Part shown: piece by piece, positions 24,795 to 33,443 of the stretch
How the letters are laid out: each line of letters opens with the position of its first letter
Position numbering within the stretch: position 1 is the stretch's first letter
Source of the DNA: Pseudomonas fluorescens
Lineage (GTDB): Bacteria; Pseudomonadota; Gammaproteobacteria; Pseudomonadales; Pseudomonadaceae
NCBI RefSeq assembly: GCF_902497875.1
Contig: NZ_CABVHY010000026.1
Span: 36,383 to 100,382 of the forward strand
DNA length: 64,000 bases
Reading direction: 5' to 3'
Program-made: the position numbers and the translations under genes
Notes under the pieces: model-generated
The model's database searches: none
The model's input: only the letters and a program-made list of their open reading frames with translations
Told to the model about the DNA's origin: nothing

Positions 24795-25867
24795 TGGTTC
24801 TTCTCCGGCGCGGCAGGCTTGCGCATCTTGCGGACCAGTTCCAGTTCGGACTGGAAGTCGACGTAGTGCGGCAACTTGAGGTGCGACACGAAACCGGCGG
24901 CTTCGACGTTGTCGCAGTGGCTGAGCACGAACTCCTCCTGCTGGGCCGGCGATTCGATTTCTTCGTTGAACTCTCCAGCGCGCAGCGAACGGTCCACCAG
25001 GGCCATGCCCATGGCTTTACGTTCAGCGTGGCCGAAAGCCAGGCCGTAACCGCGAGTGAACTGCGGCAGCTCTTTACCTGAACCGACGAACTGGTTGACC
25101 ATTTCGCACTCGGTCACTTCAATGCTGCCGATAGCAATCGGGAAACCCAGCTCTTGCGGTTCGATCCAGACCTCGACTTCACCGATGCGAATTTCGCCGG
25201 CGAACGGGTGATTGCGGCCGTAGCCACGTTGCGTCGAGTAACCCAACGCCAGCAGAAACCCTTCGTCGCCACGGGCCAAGGCCTGCAAGCGTTGAGCACG
25301 GTTGGACGGAAACTCCAGCGGTTCGCGGGTGATGTCCGGAACAGCGTGATCGTTGCTGGCTTCGTTCTTGATCAAGCCTTCTTTGGCCAGTATCCCCAGG
25401 ACCCGCGGGCACGGTTCCAGGCTCGCGCCCTCTTCCACCTGGGGCCCGGGATATTCGCCTTCGGCCAACAAGGCGAAGTCCAGCAAGCGATGGGTGTAGT
25501 CAAAGGTCGGGCCCAGCAATTGGCCGCCCGGGACGTCCTTGAACGTGGCCGACAGCCGACGGTTCAATTGCATGACCGACGTGTCAATCGGCAGGCTGGC
25601 GGTGAAGCGCGGCAACGTGGTCCTGTAGGCCCGCAACAGGAAAATCGCTTCGACCAGATCCCCGGCCGCCTGCTTGATCGCCAGCGCAGCCAGTTGCTCG
25701 TCGTACAGTGAGCCTTCGGTCATGACCCGTGCGACCGCCAACGGTAGCTGCTGACGAATCTGTTCGACCGCCAGTTCCGCAATCGAGGTGTCGCCCCGGC
25801 GTTTTTTGGCCAACAATCGGTGGGCATTGTCGATGGCCTGTTCGCCACCTTTAACGGCTACGTACAT
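24791..25867 (-). CDS. phnI: PhnI, core subunit of carbon-phosphorus lyase
   Basis: A 358-residue PhnI. MYVAVKGGEQAIDNAHRLLA at the N-terminus, RRLSATFKDVPGGQLLGPTFDY and the C-terminal LPHYVDFQSELELVRK are hallmark stretches. PhnI is a nucleosidase that with PhnG, PhnH and PhnL swaps adenine of ATP for the phosphonate. It abuts phnH through TGATG overlap. Confidence 0.94.
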   Translation of the reverse strand: MYVAVKGGEQAIDNAHRLLAKKRRGDTSIAELAVEQIRQQLPLAVARVMTEGSLYDEQLAALAIKQAAGDLVEAIFLLRAYRTTLPRFTASLPIDTSVMQLNRRLSATFKDVPGGQLLGPTFDYTHRLLDFALLAEGEYPGPQVEEGASLEPCPRVLGILAKEGLIKNEASNDHAVPDITREPLEFPSNRAQRLQALARGDEGFLLALGYSTQRGYGRNHPFAGEIRIGEVEVWIEPQELGFPIAIGSIEVTECEMVNQFVGSGKELPQFTRGYGLAFGHAERKAMGMALVDRSLRAGEFNEEIESPAQQEEFVLSHCDNVEAAGFVSHLKLPHYVDFQSELELVRKMRKPAAPEKNQ

Positions 25868-26469
25868 CAGGCTTGCTCCTCGGTTACGCTGGGGCTGACG
25901 CGGGTGCTGCGGGGCAAGCCAATGACGCTGTGGCCGGCCAGGAAGAACGCATCCAGTCCACGCGGAAAATCGTTGCGGGCGTCGCGCTCACGCCAGAAGC
26001 TGTCGGCCAAGGGCAATGCCACCTGGTTTTCGCTCTGGATACCGGGGCCGCGCCACGTCAGAGGACGACCGCCTTGCAGTTGCGCCAACTGAATCAGCAG
26101 CGTGCAGGACTGATCGGGATAACGGTCGTTGCCCAGGTCGAAACCACGCAGGTCGCTCAGTTCGCTGTCGTCAAGCAAGGCAAAACGCGCCTGCTCACGG
26201 CTGCTGACAATAGGGCAGCCACAGTGGAACGCCAGGTTGGCGCGAATCGCCGGCGTGTCGAATGCCGGCGCCAGCCACAGCGCAGTGTCGATATCCAGCA
26301 ACGCCAGGCACAGCGCGTAACTGGCCGGTGCCAGGCCATCCAGTGGCGCCACCTGTACCAGCGGTTGAATCACGCCGGGTCCGGCCAACGCCTTGAGCGC
26401 GGCGCGGAAGCTGCGCGCGGAATCCAGCACGGGGTCGGCGAAAGCCGGTAGCAGAAGGGTTGTGCTCAT
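25867..26469 (-). CDS. phnH: PhnH, core subunit of carbon-phosphorus lyase
   Basis: 200 residues. LLPAFADPVLDSARSFRAALKALAGPG is typical of the PhnH N-terminus and GPGIQSENQVALPL of the middle. It forms part of the PhnGHIJ complex. The start overlaps the phnG stop (TGATG). Length is normal. Confidence 0.92.
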   Translation of the reverse strand: MSTTLLLPAFADPVLDSARSFRAALKALAGPGVIQPLVQVAPLDGLAPASYALCLALLDIDTALWLAPAFDTPAIRANLAFHCGCPIVSSREQARFALLDDSELSDLRGFDLGNDRYPDQSCTLLIQLAQLQGGRPLTWRGPGIQSENQVALPLADSFWRERDARNDFPRGLDAFFLAGHSVIGLPRSTRVSPSVTEEQA

Positions 26470-26924
26470 CAGTCTTCTCCTCTGACCAGGGTGAAGAACT
26501 CAACCTTGGTCGCTGCGGTTTCGGCGTCTTTGGCCGCACGGCGCGATGCTTGCGCACGGGCCATGGGTTCGATCAGTTCACTCATCCAGCGCGCCTGTTG
26601 CGTGCCTTGCAGATGGGCGTCGGCCAGCGCGGCCAGTTCGGCGTGGGCCTTGTCGCGGCCGGCCAGGTAGCTGTAACCGGTGCGCCCATCAGCCAGGCGC
26701 ACCACACAGCGGGTGACACTCATTTCGCCAATGTTGAAGGGCGCACCGGTCCCGCCCATGCGACCGCGAACCAGGGTCATGCCGATTTCCGGGGCACGGA
26801 TCAGTTGGTATTCGGTGTCGCGCAGGGCCGCTTCATGGCGCTTCAACTCGGCACTGCCCGCTTGGGCGAGGACACCGATCCACTGTTGACGGGCAGCGTG
26901 TTCGGCTACGGGAGCAGCATTCAT
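26469..26924 (-). CDS. phnG: PhnG, core subunit of carbon-phosphorus lyase
   Basis: 151 residues from the ATG at 26924, chosen because GGAG lies nine bases before it and because E. coli PhnG begins in the same place (short N-terminus then RQxW). An earlier ATG at 26942 overlaps the phnF stop. The stretch RMGGTGAPFNIGEMSVTRCVVRLADGRTGYSYLAGRDK matches PhnG. It acts in the first step of phosphonate transfer. Confidence 0.92.
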   Translation of the reverse strand: MNAAPVAEHAARQQWIGVLAQAGSAELKRHEAALRDTEYQLIRAPEIGMTLVRGRMGGTGAPFNIGEMSVTRCVVRLADGRTGYSYLAGRDKAHAELAALADAHLQGTQQARWMSELIEPMARAQASRRAAKDAETAATKVEFFTLVRGED

Positions 26925-26938
26925 CTTCGACATCTCCA

Positions 26939-27643
26939 TCATGTGATGACCTGGTATTGGAAGCGGTCCGAACGGCTGGTGGACTGTGAAAGCTCCACCG
27001 GCTGACCGAACGCATCACGGGAAAGGGTCAGGACGCTGAGCGCGGGCAAGTGCCGGGGCATCATGAGCAAGCCCGCTTCCTCGCGGCTCGGCAAACGCGC
27101 ACCGATCAGGCTGAAGGAGCGGGTCAGCGGCACGTCGCGTTCGGCGAAAAACTGCCGCAGCGAACCGCCGGTGTAGGCCGCCAGCAGCTCAGTACGGCTA
27201 GCGCAAAATCGGTGACGAATCAGGCTCACCGGCTGGTTGTCGATCAAGCGCAAGGTTTGCAGCTCAATCAGCGGCGCTTGATCGGCAAGGCCCAGATGCA
27301 TGGCCTCATCGCGACTCGCCAGACAGTTGCTACGTTTCAACAGTTTGGCTTCAACGCCATGACCGAGGGCCGAGACGGACTGGCTGTAGGCGCTTTCGGC
27401 GACCATTGGGTAGATCAAAGGGCGTTCCAGCACTTGCGTGCCTTTGCCCTGGCGCCGCAACACGCTGCCCTCGGAGACCAACTCGTCAATGGCACGCCGC
27501 ACGGTGTGGCGGTTGACGGCAAAGCGTGCCGCCAGGCGTATCTCGGCAGGCAGGTAATCACCGGCCTGGTAATCACCCAGCTCGCGACGCAGGGTGTCGG
27601 CCAGTTCGCGGTAAACGGGTTCGATTTGTCTAGACAACTGCAT
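26939..27643 (-). CDS. phnF: PhnF, GntR-family regulator of phosphonate metabolism
   Basis: A 234-residue regulator with an N-terminal GntR winged helix (GDYLPAEIRLAARFAVNRHTVRRAIDELVSEG) and a C-terminal UTRA ligand domain (HutC subfamily). It sits between the transporter genes and phnG inside the operon, as in E. coli. It probably represses the operon. Confidence 0.92.
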   Translation of the reverse strand: MQLSRQIEPVYRELADTLRRELGDYQAGDYLPAEIRLAARFAVNRHTVRRAIDELVSEGSVLRRQGKGTQVLERPLIYPMVAESAYSQSVSALGHGVEAKLLKRSNCLASRDEAMHLGLADQAPLIELQTLRLIDNQPVSLIRHRFCASRTELLAAYTGGSLRQFFAERDVPLTRSFSLIGARLPSREEAGLLMMPRHLPALSVLTLSRDAFGQPVELSQSTSRSDRFQYQVIT

Positions 27644-27676
27644 GGTAAAAAAAAGCGCCGTCAGGCACCCTCTCCG

Positions 27677-28465
27677 TCAAATGAACTGTTTGCGCAGGCG
27701 CTGCGACAACACGTCGATCAGGGTCACGACGCAGATAATTACCAGCAATACAGCGCAGGTTTGGGTGAACGCGAACGAGCGGATGTTCTCCCAGAGGATC
27801 ACGCCAATCCCGCCAGCACCGACCATCCCGACCACCGTGGCCGAGCGCACGTTGGACTCGAAACGGTACAGGGCGTAGGAGATCCACAGCGGCATGACTT
27901 GCGGGATAACCCCGTAGATCACTTCTTGCAGTGCGCTGGCGCCGGTAGCACGCACGCCTTCGACCGGGCCTGGATCAATCGCTTCCACGGCTTCGGCAAA
28001 CAGCTTGGCGAGCACGCCTGTGGTGCTGATCCACAACGCCAGAACACCCGCGAACGGACCGAGGCCGACGGCGACCACAAACAACATCGCGAACACCATT
28101 TCGTTGATCGAGCGGCAAGAATCCATGACGCGGCGCAGGGGTTGGTGGACCCACCACGGGGTGATATTTTCCGCACACAGAATGCCCAGCGGAACGGAAC
28201 AGACAATCGCCAGGACCGTGCCCCAGAGCGCGATCTGAACGGTGACGAGCATTTCCTTGAGGTAGGAGCGCCATTCCTGGAAGTCAGGCGGGAAGAAGTC
28301 GGCAGCGAAGGTCGCCATGTTGCCGGAGTCTCGGTACAGCGCCAGCGGATTCATCTCGGCACCCTGCCAGGCCCAAGCCAACATGGCGAGGAACAGGCCC
28401 CAGCCGATGTACTGCGGCCAGGTGCGTTTGCCAACAAGTTCGGCGTGTGCAGCATGGGAAGTCAT
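27677..28465 (-). CDS. phnE: PhnE, phosphonate ABC transporter permease
   Basis: 262 residues from the ATG at 28465, with GAGAGCC before it; an ATG 27 bases earlier lacks a ribosome site. Five to six membrane segments are seen. The EAA loop reads EAVEAIDPGPVEGVRATGASALQEVIYGVIPQVMP. Only one PhnE is present. It works with PhnC and PhnD in phosphonate import. Confidence 0.92.
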   Translation of the reverse strand: MTSHAAHAELVGKRTWPQYIGWGLFLAMLAWAWQGAEMNPLALYRDSGNMATFAADFFPPDFQEWRSYLKEMLVTVQIALWGTVLAIVCSVPLGILCAENITPWWVHQPLRRVMDSCRSINEMVFAMLFVVAVGLGPFAGVLALWISTTGVLAKLFAEAVEAIDPGPVEGVRATGASALQEVIYGVIPQVMPLWISYALYRFESNVRSATVVGMVGAGGIGVILWENIRSFAFTQTCAVLLVIICVVTLIDVLSQRLRKQFI

Positions 28466-28542
28466 AAACGGCTCTCGAAAAATCAACATCATTCAAAGGC
28501 AGCGATCAGGCGACGCCCTCCCTGGCGTCCCTTCAGCCGGCA

Positions 28543-29547
28543 TCAGCCAGCGCTGGCGGTATTCTTTTTCTCAAGCTCGGCGATACGGTCTTGCAACTTG
28601 GCCAGACCCGCGTCGATCTCTTTCAGACGGGTCTCTTTTTCCTTGGTATCCAGGGTGGTGCTGGCCACGACTTCGTTGCGCTGTTTGAACAGTTCAAGCT
28701 GACGGATCGGCAACAACTGGTCGTCGGAGGACTTGAGGAACTTGCCCAACTGCATGCCTTTGAGCACTTCTTTTTCGTGATCGGTGTCACCGTAGGTGGC
28801 GAAGAAATCACGAATCCTGGTTTTTTCTTCGTCGGTCAGACTCTTGCTCCAGACCATCGGGTCGGCCGGGATGATCGGCGACTTCCAGATCACTTTGAGC
28901 ATCGCGGCTTTGTCAGGCTGAGTGACTTCCAGACGATCCCAGCTTTCGGTGTTGAAGGTGGCGACGTCGAGTTGACCTTTGGCCACGCTCAAGGCGTTCA
29001 CTTCATGGCTGGAGTTGAGGGTGCGTTTGAATACGCTGGCTGCATCGATGTGATTCTTGGCGAACACGTAGTAGCCCGGCACCAGGTAGCCAGACGTGGA
29101 GTTTGGATCACCATTACCGAAGGTCAGGTTCTTGGCGTTCTTGAGCATGTCCTCAACAGAATTGATCGGGCTGTCCTTGCGCACGATCAACAGGCTCCAG
29201 TAGCCGGCAGCGCCGTTGGCCGCCGAGGTCTGGGCGAAGATTTCGCCATTGGAACGGTCCACGGCTTCGATGGCCCCCTTGTTGCCCAGCCAGGCGATGT
29301 CAACCTTGTTGAAGCGCATGCCCTGGATCAGGCCGGCGTAGTCGGATGCGAAAGTAGCGTTGACCTTCAGGCCGGTCTTCTTCGACATGTCGTCGAGGAA
29401 GGGTTGCCAGATGCTCTTCAGGTTCGTCGAAGACTCAGTGGACATGAGGCCGAAATTGATGACTTTCTCTTGCGCCTGGGCAGTGCCGAAGGCGCAGGTA
29501 GCCAGCAAAGCGGCAGACGCGAAAGCGCGACCGATACGATTCAACAT
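28543..29547 (-). CDS. phnD: PhnD, phosphonate-binding periplasmic protein
   Basis: A 334-residue exported binding protein. The signal peptide ends at AQAQ near residue 26. INFGLMSTESSTNLKSIWQPFLDDMSKKTGLKV is typical of PhnD. The C-terminal 40 residues form a charged coiled coil (KEKETRLKEIDAGLAKLQDRIAEL) as in E. coli PhnD. AGGAATCC precedes the ATG. Confidence 0.94.
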   Translation of the reverse strand: MLNRIGRAFASAALLATCAFGTAQAQEKVINFGLMSTESSTNLKSIWQPFLDDMSKKTGLKVNATFASDYAGLIQGMRFNKVDIAWLGNKGAIEAVDRSNGEIFAQTSAANGAAGYWSLLIVRKDSPINSVEDMLKNAKNLTFGNGDPNSTSGYLVPGYYVFAKNHIDAASVFKRTLNSSHEVNALSVAKGQLDVATFNTESWDRLEVTQPDKAAMLKVIWKSPIIPADPMVWSKSLTDEEKTRIRDFFATYGDTDHEKEVLKGMQLGKFLKSSDDQLLPIRQLELFKQRNEVVASTTLDTKEKETRLKEIDAGLAKLQDRIAELEKKNTASAG

Positions 29548-29589
29548 GGAAGGATTCCTGAGGTTGACGTTGGTGTTTGAATAGGGGAA

Positions 29590-30423
29590 TCAGGCGCGGG
29601 CAAAGGCCAGCGCAACGGGCGGCTCGGCGTTGCGAGCTTTGTCGGAGAACAACAGGCTGGTGTCCAGGTCCGCGCCATACAGGTCGTTGAGGAACTGGGA
29701 ACTCAGTTCGGTCGCGGCGCCATCGAAGTGAATGCGCCCGGCCTTGAGGGCGACGGCACGCTGGCAATAACGCACGGCGTAATCCACCTGATGCAGGGTC
29801 ACGACCACGGTCTTGCCGTCGCGACGGTTGATGTCAGCAAGTATTTCCATGACCTTGCGCGCGGACTCAGGGTCCAGTGACGCAATCGGTTCGTCGGCCA
29901 GAATCACTTCGGCACGCTGGGTCAAGGCACGGGCAATCGCCACGCGCTGCTGCTGCCCGCCGGAAAGCGTGGAGGCGCGCTGCTGGGCGAGATCGGCCAA
30001 ACCAACGCGGTCCAGCGACTCCATTGCCTGCTGATTCTCTTGCGCGTTGAACAGGCCCAGATTTCCGCGCCAGCCCGGCATGCGACCCAGGCAACCGAGC
30101 AACACGTTGTCCAGCACGCTAAGGCGATTGACCAGGTTGAACTGTTGGAAGATGTAGCCGATGTCAGCGCGCAAGCGACGGACATTGCTGTTGAGGTTGC
30201 CAGAAGCTTGCACTTCACGACCCAACACCTGGACGCTGCCGCCGTTTTTACGGTCGCAACAGGCCAGGCCCGCCATATGGCGCAACAGCGTGGACTTGCC
30301 GGACCCGGAAGCGCCAATCAGCGCAACCATTTCACCGGGTTGTATAGACAACGCAAGATCAACCAACGCGGTCTTGCGAGCAAAAGTCTTGTTCAGACGG
30401 TCGACATGGATAGCTGCGTTCAT
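29590..30423 (-). CDS. phnC: PhnC, phosphonate ABC transporter ATPase
   Basis: 277 residues from the ATG at 30423, the normal start for this family (MNAAIHVDRLNKTF). Walker A (LIGASGSGKSTLLRHMAG), signature (LSGGQQQRVAIARAL) and Walker B (VILADEPIASLD) are present. It is the first gene of the operon and lies about 80 bases after a probable Pho box. Confidence 0.94.
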   Translation of the reverse strand: MNAAIHVDRLNKTFARKTALVDLALSIQPGEMVALIGASGSGKSTLLRHMAGLACCDRKNGGSVQVLGREVQASGNLNSNVRRLRADIGYIFQQFNLVNRLSVLDNVLLGCLGRMPGWRGNLGLFNAQENQQAMESLDRVGLADLAQQRASTLSGGQQQRVAIARALTQRAEVILADEPIASLDPESARKVMEILADINRRDGKTVVVTLHQVDYAVRYCQRAVALKAGRIHFDGAATELSSQFLNDLYGADLDTSLLFSDKARNAEPPVALAFARA

Positions 30424-30505
30424 GGGCTTCTCTGTCAGGTTGAACAGCCTCTGCATGGCTGCGTTCGAAGTGCGACTGACATTAGAGACCGTGTGTTTCA
30501 GACCC

Positions 30506-30523
30506 ATGAACCGTGTATGACAA
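30506..30523 (-). promoter_or_regulatory. Probable Pho box before phnC
   Basis: On the minus strand the site reads TTGTCAT-ACAC-GGTTCAT, two copies of the CTGTCAT half-site with a four-base spacer, as in Pho boxes. TCTAAT at 30481-30486 could be the -10 element, though the 19-base spacing from the box is long. PhoB control of phn operons under phosphate limitation is well established. Confidence 0.5.
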
Positions 30524-30638
30524 TATGGTAGCTATTCGTTGACGGTTTGAAGCGCAGAGCGCTTTCGCCAAGCCCGTGACCGACTGCGGTGCTTGCCCGG
30601 TTGGAGTAAACCAGGGCGTTAGTGTGTACCCGGTCGGC

Positions 30639-30723
30639 GTAGGAGCTGGCGAAGCCTGCGATCTTTTCTGCGGGGTACGAGCGTCGCAAAGATCAAAAGA
30701 TCGTAGCCTGCGCCAGCTCCTAC
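30639..30723. repeat. REP-like hairpin between phnC promoter and tauD-like gene
   Basis: The arms GTAGGAGCTGGCGAAGCCTG (from 30639) and the inverse ending at 30723 pair over most of their length, with GATCTTTT and AAAAGATC inside. It lies directly after the stop of the tauD-like gene and may act as the mRNA end. Confidence 0.7.
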
Positions 30724-30731
30724 ACAGCTTT

Positions 30732-31646
30732 TTAGCCTGCCTGTTTGAGTGCCGGCTTGTCCGCCTCGGTCAGGGGCGTACGCGTGTCCGGCGTGGGCTT
30801 GATCGCCCGACTGCTTTGGCCGCTGACCGACACCGGTATCTCGCCGTGGACAGTGGTACGACGCACGACGCGCCTTGCACTGCCGTAATCGTCGACGGCG
30901 ATGTGCTGGGTCGCACGGTTGTCCCACAGCACGACATCGCCCTGAGTCCAACGCCAGCGCACGGTGTTTTCCAGCTTGACGATGTGCGCCTGGAAGCGCT
31001 CCAGCAGTGCCCGTGAATCCTGAGTGTTGAGGCCCACCAGCTTCTGTGCGAAGTGGCCGAGGAGTAGCGCTTTTTCGCCCGTTTCGGGGTGTATGCGCAC
31101 CAGTGGGTGCTCGGTCTCGTAAACGGTGGAAGTAAACTGCTCGCGAAAGCGCTTGGTTGCCACCGCTTCGATTTGCTTGGGCGCGATATAGTCGTAGGTG
31201 TTGCTGTGCAGGGCCCAGAGGCTGTCGGCCAGTTGTTGCAGCACCGGTGGCAGGTCCTGGTAGGCGCTGACTGTGTTGGCAAACACCGTGTCACCGCCGA
31301 CCTCGGGGATCACTTCACCGCGCAGAATGGTGATCTTCGGGTAGTCGGTCACGAAGGTAATGTCGGTGTGCCAGGAATTGGCCCGCGAGCGCTCGGAGTC
31401 GACCTCGAGAATGCCGGCAGTGTTGGCCTCCGACGGCGTGGTCGGATGCACCACCAGATCGCCGAAGCGCCGGCCGAAGGCCTCCTGTTCGGCATCGTTC
31501 AAGTGCTGGTTGCGCACAAACAGCACCTTGTGTGTGAGCAGCGCCTGATGCAACTCGGCGAACTGCGCGTGATCCAGATCGGTCAGGCGCACGCCGCTGA
31601 TAATGGCACCGGTGCGACCGGTTACGGGTTCAATGGTCAGGCTCAT
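30732..31646 (-). CDS. TauD/TfdA-family alpha-ketoglutarate dioxygenase
   Basis: 304 residues from the ATG at 31646, which follows AGGAGA by eight bases; the open frame extends further upstream without a better start. The iron ligands are H93 and D95 (SWHTDITFV) and the distal His in NRATQHIAVD, with the ketoglutarate Arg near RRTTVHGE. Enzymes of this type release sulfite from taurine or sulfate from alkyl sulfate esters. It has no cysteine and only the start methionine. It lies 91 bases behind the flavin monooxygenase, probably one operon. Confidence 0.88.
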   Translation of the reverse strand: MSLTIEPVTGRTGAIISGVRLTDLDHAQFAELHQALLTHKVLFVRNQHLNDAEQEAFGRRFGDLVVHPTTPSEANTAGILEVDSERSRANSWHTDITFVTDYPKITILRGEVIPEVGGDTVFANTVSAYQDLPPVLQQLADSLWALHSNTYDYIAPKQIEAVATKRFREQFTSTVYETEHPLVRIHPETGEKALLLGHFAQKLVGLNTQDSRALLERFQAHIVKLENTVRWRWTQGDVVLWDNRATQHIAVDDYGSARRVVRRTTVHGEIPVSVSGQSSRAIKPTPDTRTPLTEADKPALKQAG

Positions 31647-31737
31647 AGTGGTTCTCCTGGCAGGTGTACCCGCCGATGTTGATGACAGATTGATCACGGG
31701 GTGGATGAGGTTTCCAGCCCACGCAGCTGCTTGCCGC

Positions 31738-33111
31738 TCAGCTCGCGACCCGTTGTTCACGCCGCAGCAGGTATTGGTTTTCCGGGCGCGCCAGCCCCAG
31801 ATGCTCGCGCAGAGTGCTGCCGCTGTACTCGCTGCGAAACAGCCCGCGACGGCGCAGTTCGGGAACCACCAGCTCGATGAAGTCCTCCAGCCCGCCCGAC
31901 AGCCAAGGCGGCATGACATTGAAGCCGTCGGCGGCACCGTTCTCGAACCATTCCTGAATCTGATCGGCCACCTGTAGGTAGGAGCCGACCACGACCCAGT
32001 GCCCACGCGCTCCGGCGATACGCAGGTACAGCTCGCGGATGCTCAGGTTGTCGCGTTCGGCCAGATCCAGCAGCAGCGCCTGGCGACTCTTGCCGCCATT
32101 GGTTTCTGGCAGATCCCGTGGCACCGGCCCGTCGATGTCGTAGGCGGACAGATCGGCACCGATCATCCCGGACAGTAACGACAGCCCCACCTGCGGATGA
32201 ACCAAATCCTGCAGCTTTTGGTACTTGGCCTGGGCCTCCTCCTCGGTGCGGCCAACGATCGGTAAAATGCCGGGGAGAATCTTCAACTCATCGGGACTAC
32301 GGCCGTAACGGGCCAGACGGCCTTTTACGTCGGCATAAAAAGCCTGGGCATTTTCCAGGCTCTGGTGTGCGGTAAACACCACCTCGGCGGTACGCGCGGC
32401 GATTTCCTTGCCGGCCTCTGAAGAGCCTGCCTGCACCAGCACCGGATAGCCCTGGGGCGGACGGGCCACGTTCAGCGGGCCGCGGACCTGGAAGTGTTCA
32501 CCCTGGTGATTCAACTCTCGCAACTTGGCCGGGTCGAAGAATTGGCCGCTGTCCTTGTCGCGGATAAAGGCGTCGTCTTCCCAGCTGTCCCACAGGCCCT
32601 TGACCACATCGAGGAACTCGTCGGCGCGCTCGTAGCGCAGGGCGTGATCCAGATGACTCTCGCGGCCGAAGTTCTGCGCCTCGGCGTCATTGCCGGAGGT
32701 GACCTGATTCCAGCCGGCGCGGCCGTTGGAAATCCAGTCCAGCGAAGCGAATTTGCGCGCCAGGTTGTAGGGTTCGTTAAAGCTGGTGCTGACGGTGGCG
32801 ATCAGGCCGATCTTGTCGGTGCTGGCGGCCAGCGCCGAAAGCAGGGTAAAGGGCTCCAGGTACGAGCCGCGTGCGGTTTTCGCCACCGTGTCGTATTGGC
32901 CGGTGGTGCCGGCACTGCTGGATTTGCCCACGGCAACCCCGTCGGCGACGAACACCGCATCGAATTTGGCCGCTTCGGCCAGTTGGGCCACACGCAGGTA
33001 TTGCTTGAAATCAAGCTCGGCGCCGACCGGAACATCGGGGTGGCGCCACGCAGCAATGTGGTGACCCGTACTCATCAAAAAGGCGTTCAAGCTGAGTTGA
33101 CGTTTGCTCAT
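31738..33111 (-). CDS. LLM-class flavin monooxygenase (NtaA/SnaA/DszA type)
   Basis: A 457-residue FMNH2-dependent monooxygenase of the NtaA/SnaA/SoxA subfamily. LNAFLMSTGHHIAAWRHP at the N-terminus, GRAGWNQVTSGNDAEAQNFG and GSSEAGKEIAARTAEVVFTA are family stretches. Relatives split C-S or C-N bonds. The sulfur-related neighbours and lack of cysteine suggest an organosulfur substrate. A sigma-54 promoter (33189-33204) lies 78 bases upstream. It needs a flavin reductase, which is not seen nearby. Confidence 0.88.
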   Translation of the reverse strand: MSKRQLSLNAFLMSTGHHIAAWRHPDVPVGAELDFKQYLRVAQLAEAAKFDAVFVADGVAVGKSSSAGTTGQYDTVAKTARGSYLEPFTLLSALAASTDKIGLIATVSTSFNEPYNLARKFASLDWISNGRAGWNQVTSGNDAEAQNFGRESHLDHALRYERADEFLDVVKGLWDSWEDDAFIRDKDSGQFFDPAKLRELNHQGEHFQVRGPLNVARPPQGYPVLVQAGSSEAGKEIAARTAEVVFTAHQSLENAQAFYADVKGRLARYGRSPDELKILPGILPIVGRTEEEAQAKYQKLQDLVHPQVGLSLLSGMIGADLSAYDIDGPVPRDLPETNGGKSRQALLLDLAERDNLSIRELYLRIAGARGHWVVVGSYLQVADQIQEWFENGAADGFNVMPPWLSGGLEDFIELVVPELRRRGLFRSEYSGSTLREHLGLARPENQYLLRREQRVAS

Positions 33112-33443
33112 GCGCAGGCATTCTCGGAAATGACAGGGGGTTCAGTGCCGCATTGCAGTACTACGCAACGACACGCTTTCCCTGACACTGCAGAAGCCAT
33201 GCCATACTTATAACTGATTGATTAGTAATAATTTTTTCTAAACTTCGGATTTTTTTCTGTGAGAAATCCAACATTTTCCGGACCCAACTGTGGCGCTTTG
33301 CTCAGTGACCTCCCACACAAACAGGCGGATGCTCGGGCTCTTTTATATAATTAAAATGCATATACAATTAAAATTTGATTATTTTTAATCATATACAAGC
33401 TTCTCTATAGTTCCCTGCCGCCTTCATGGACAGAGGATGCTTG
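33112..33443. other. Divergent AT-rich region between monooxygenase and sigma-54 activator
   Basis: About 330 bases, far richer in A and T than the surroundings from 33205 on. It holds the sigma-54 promoter for the left operon and should hold the promoter of the activator. Repeated AATTAAAAT, ATTTTTAATC and TATACAA stretches near 33340-33400 could be bent DNA or activator sites. Confidence 0.5.
33189..33204 (-). promoter_or_regulatory. Sigma-54 promoter of the monooxygenase/tauD-like operon
   Basis: On the minus strand the site reads TGGCAT-N5-CTGCA, with GG and GC ten bases apart as sigma-54 RNA polymerase requires. The same elements, with a different spacer, occur at 35136-35151. The sigma-54 activator gene between the two supports this. 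Confidence 0.75.

Noticed and set aside
33281..33310. TGGCGCTTTGCTC as a sigma-54 site for the activator gene
   Set aside because: GG and GC are not ten bases apart, so it cannot be a sigma-54 promoter.
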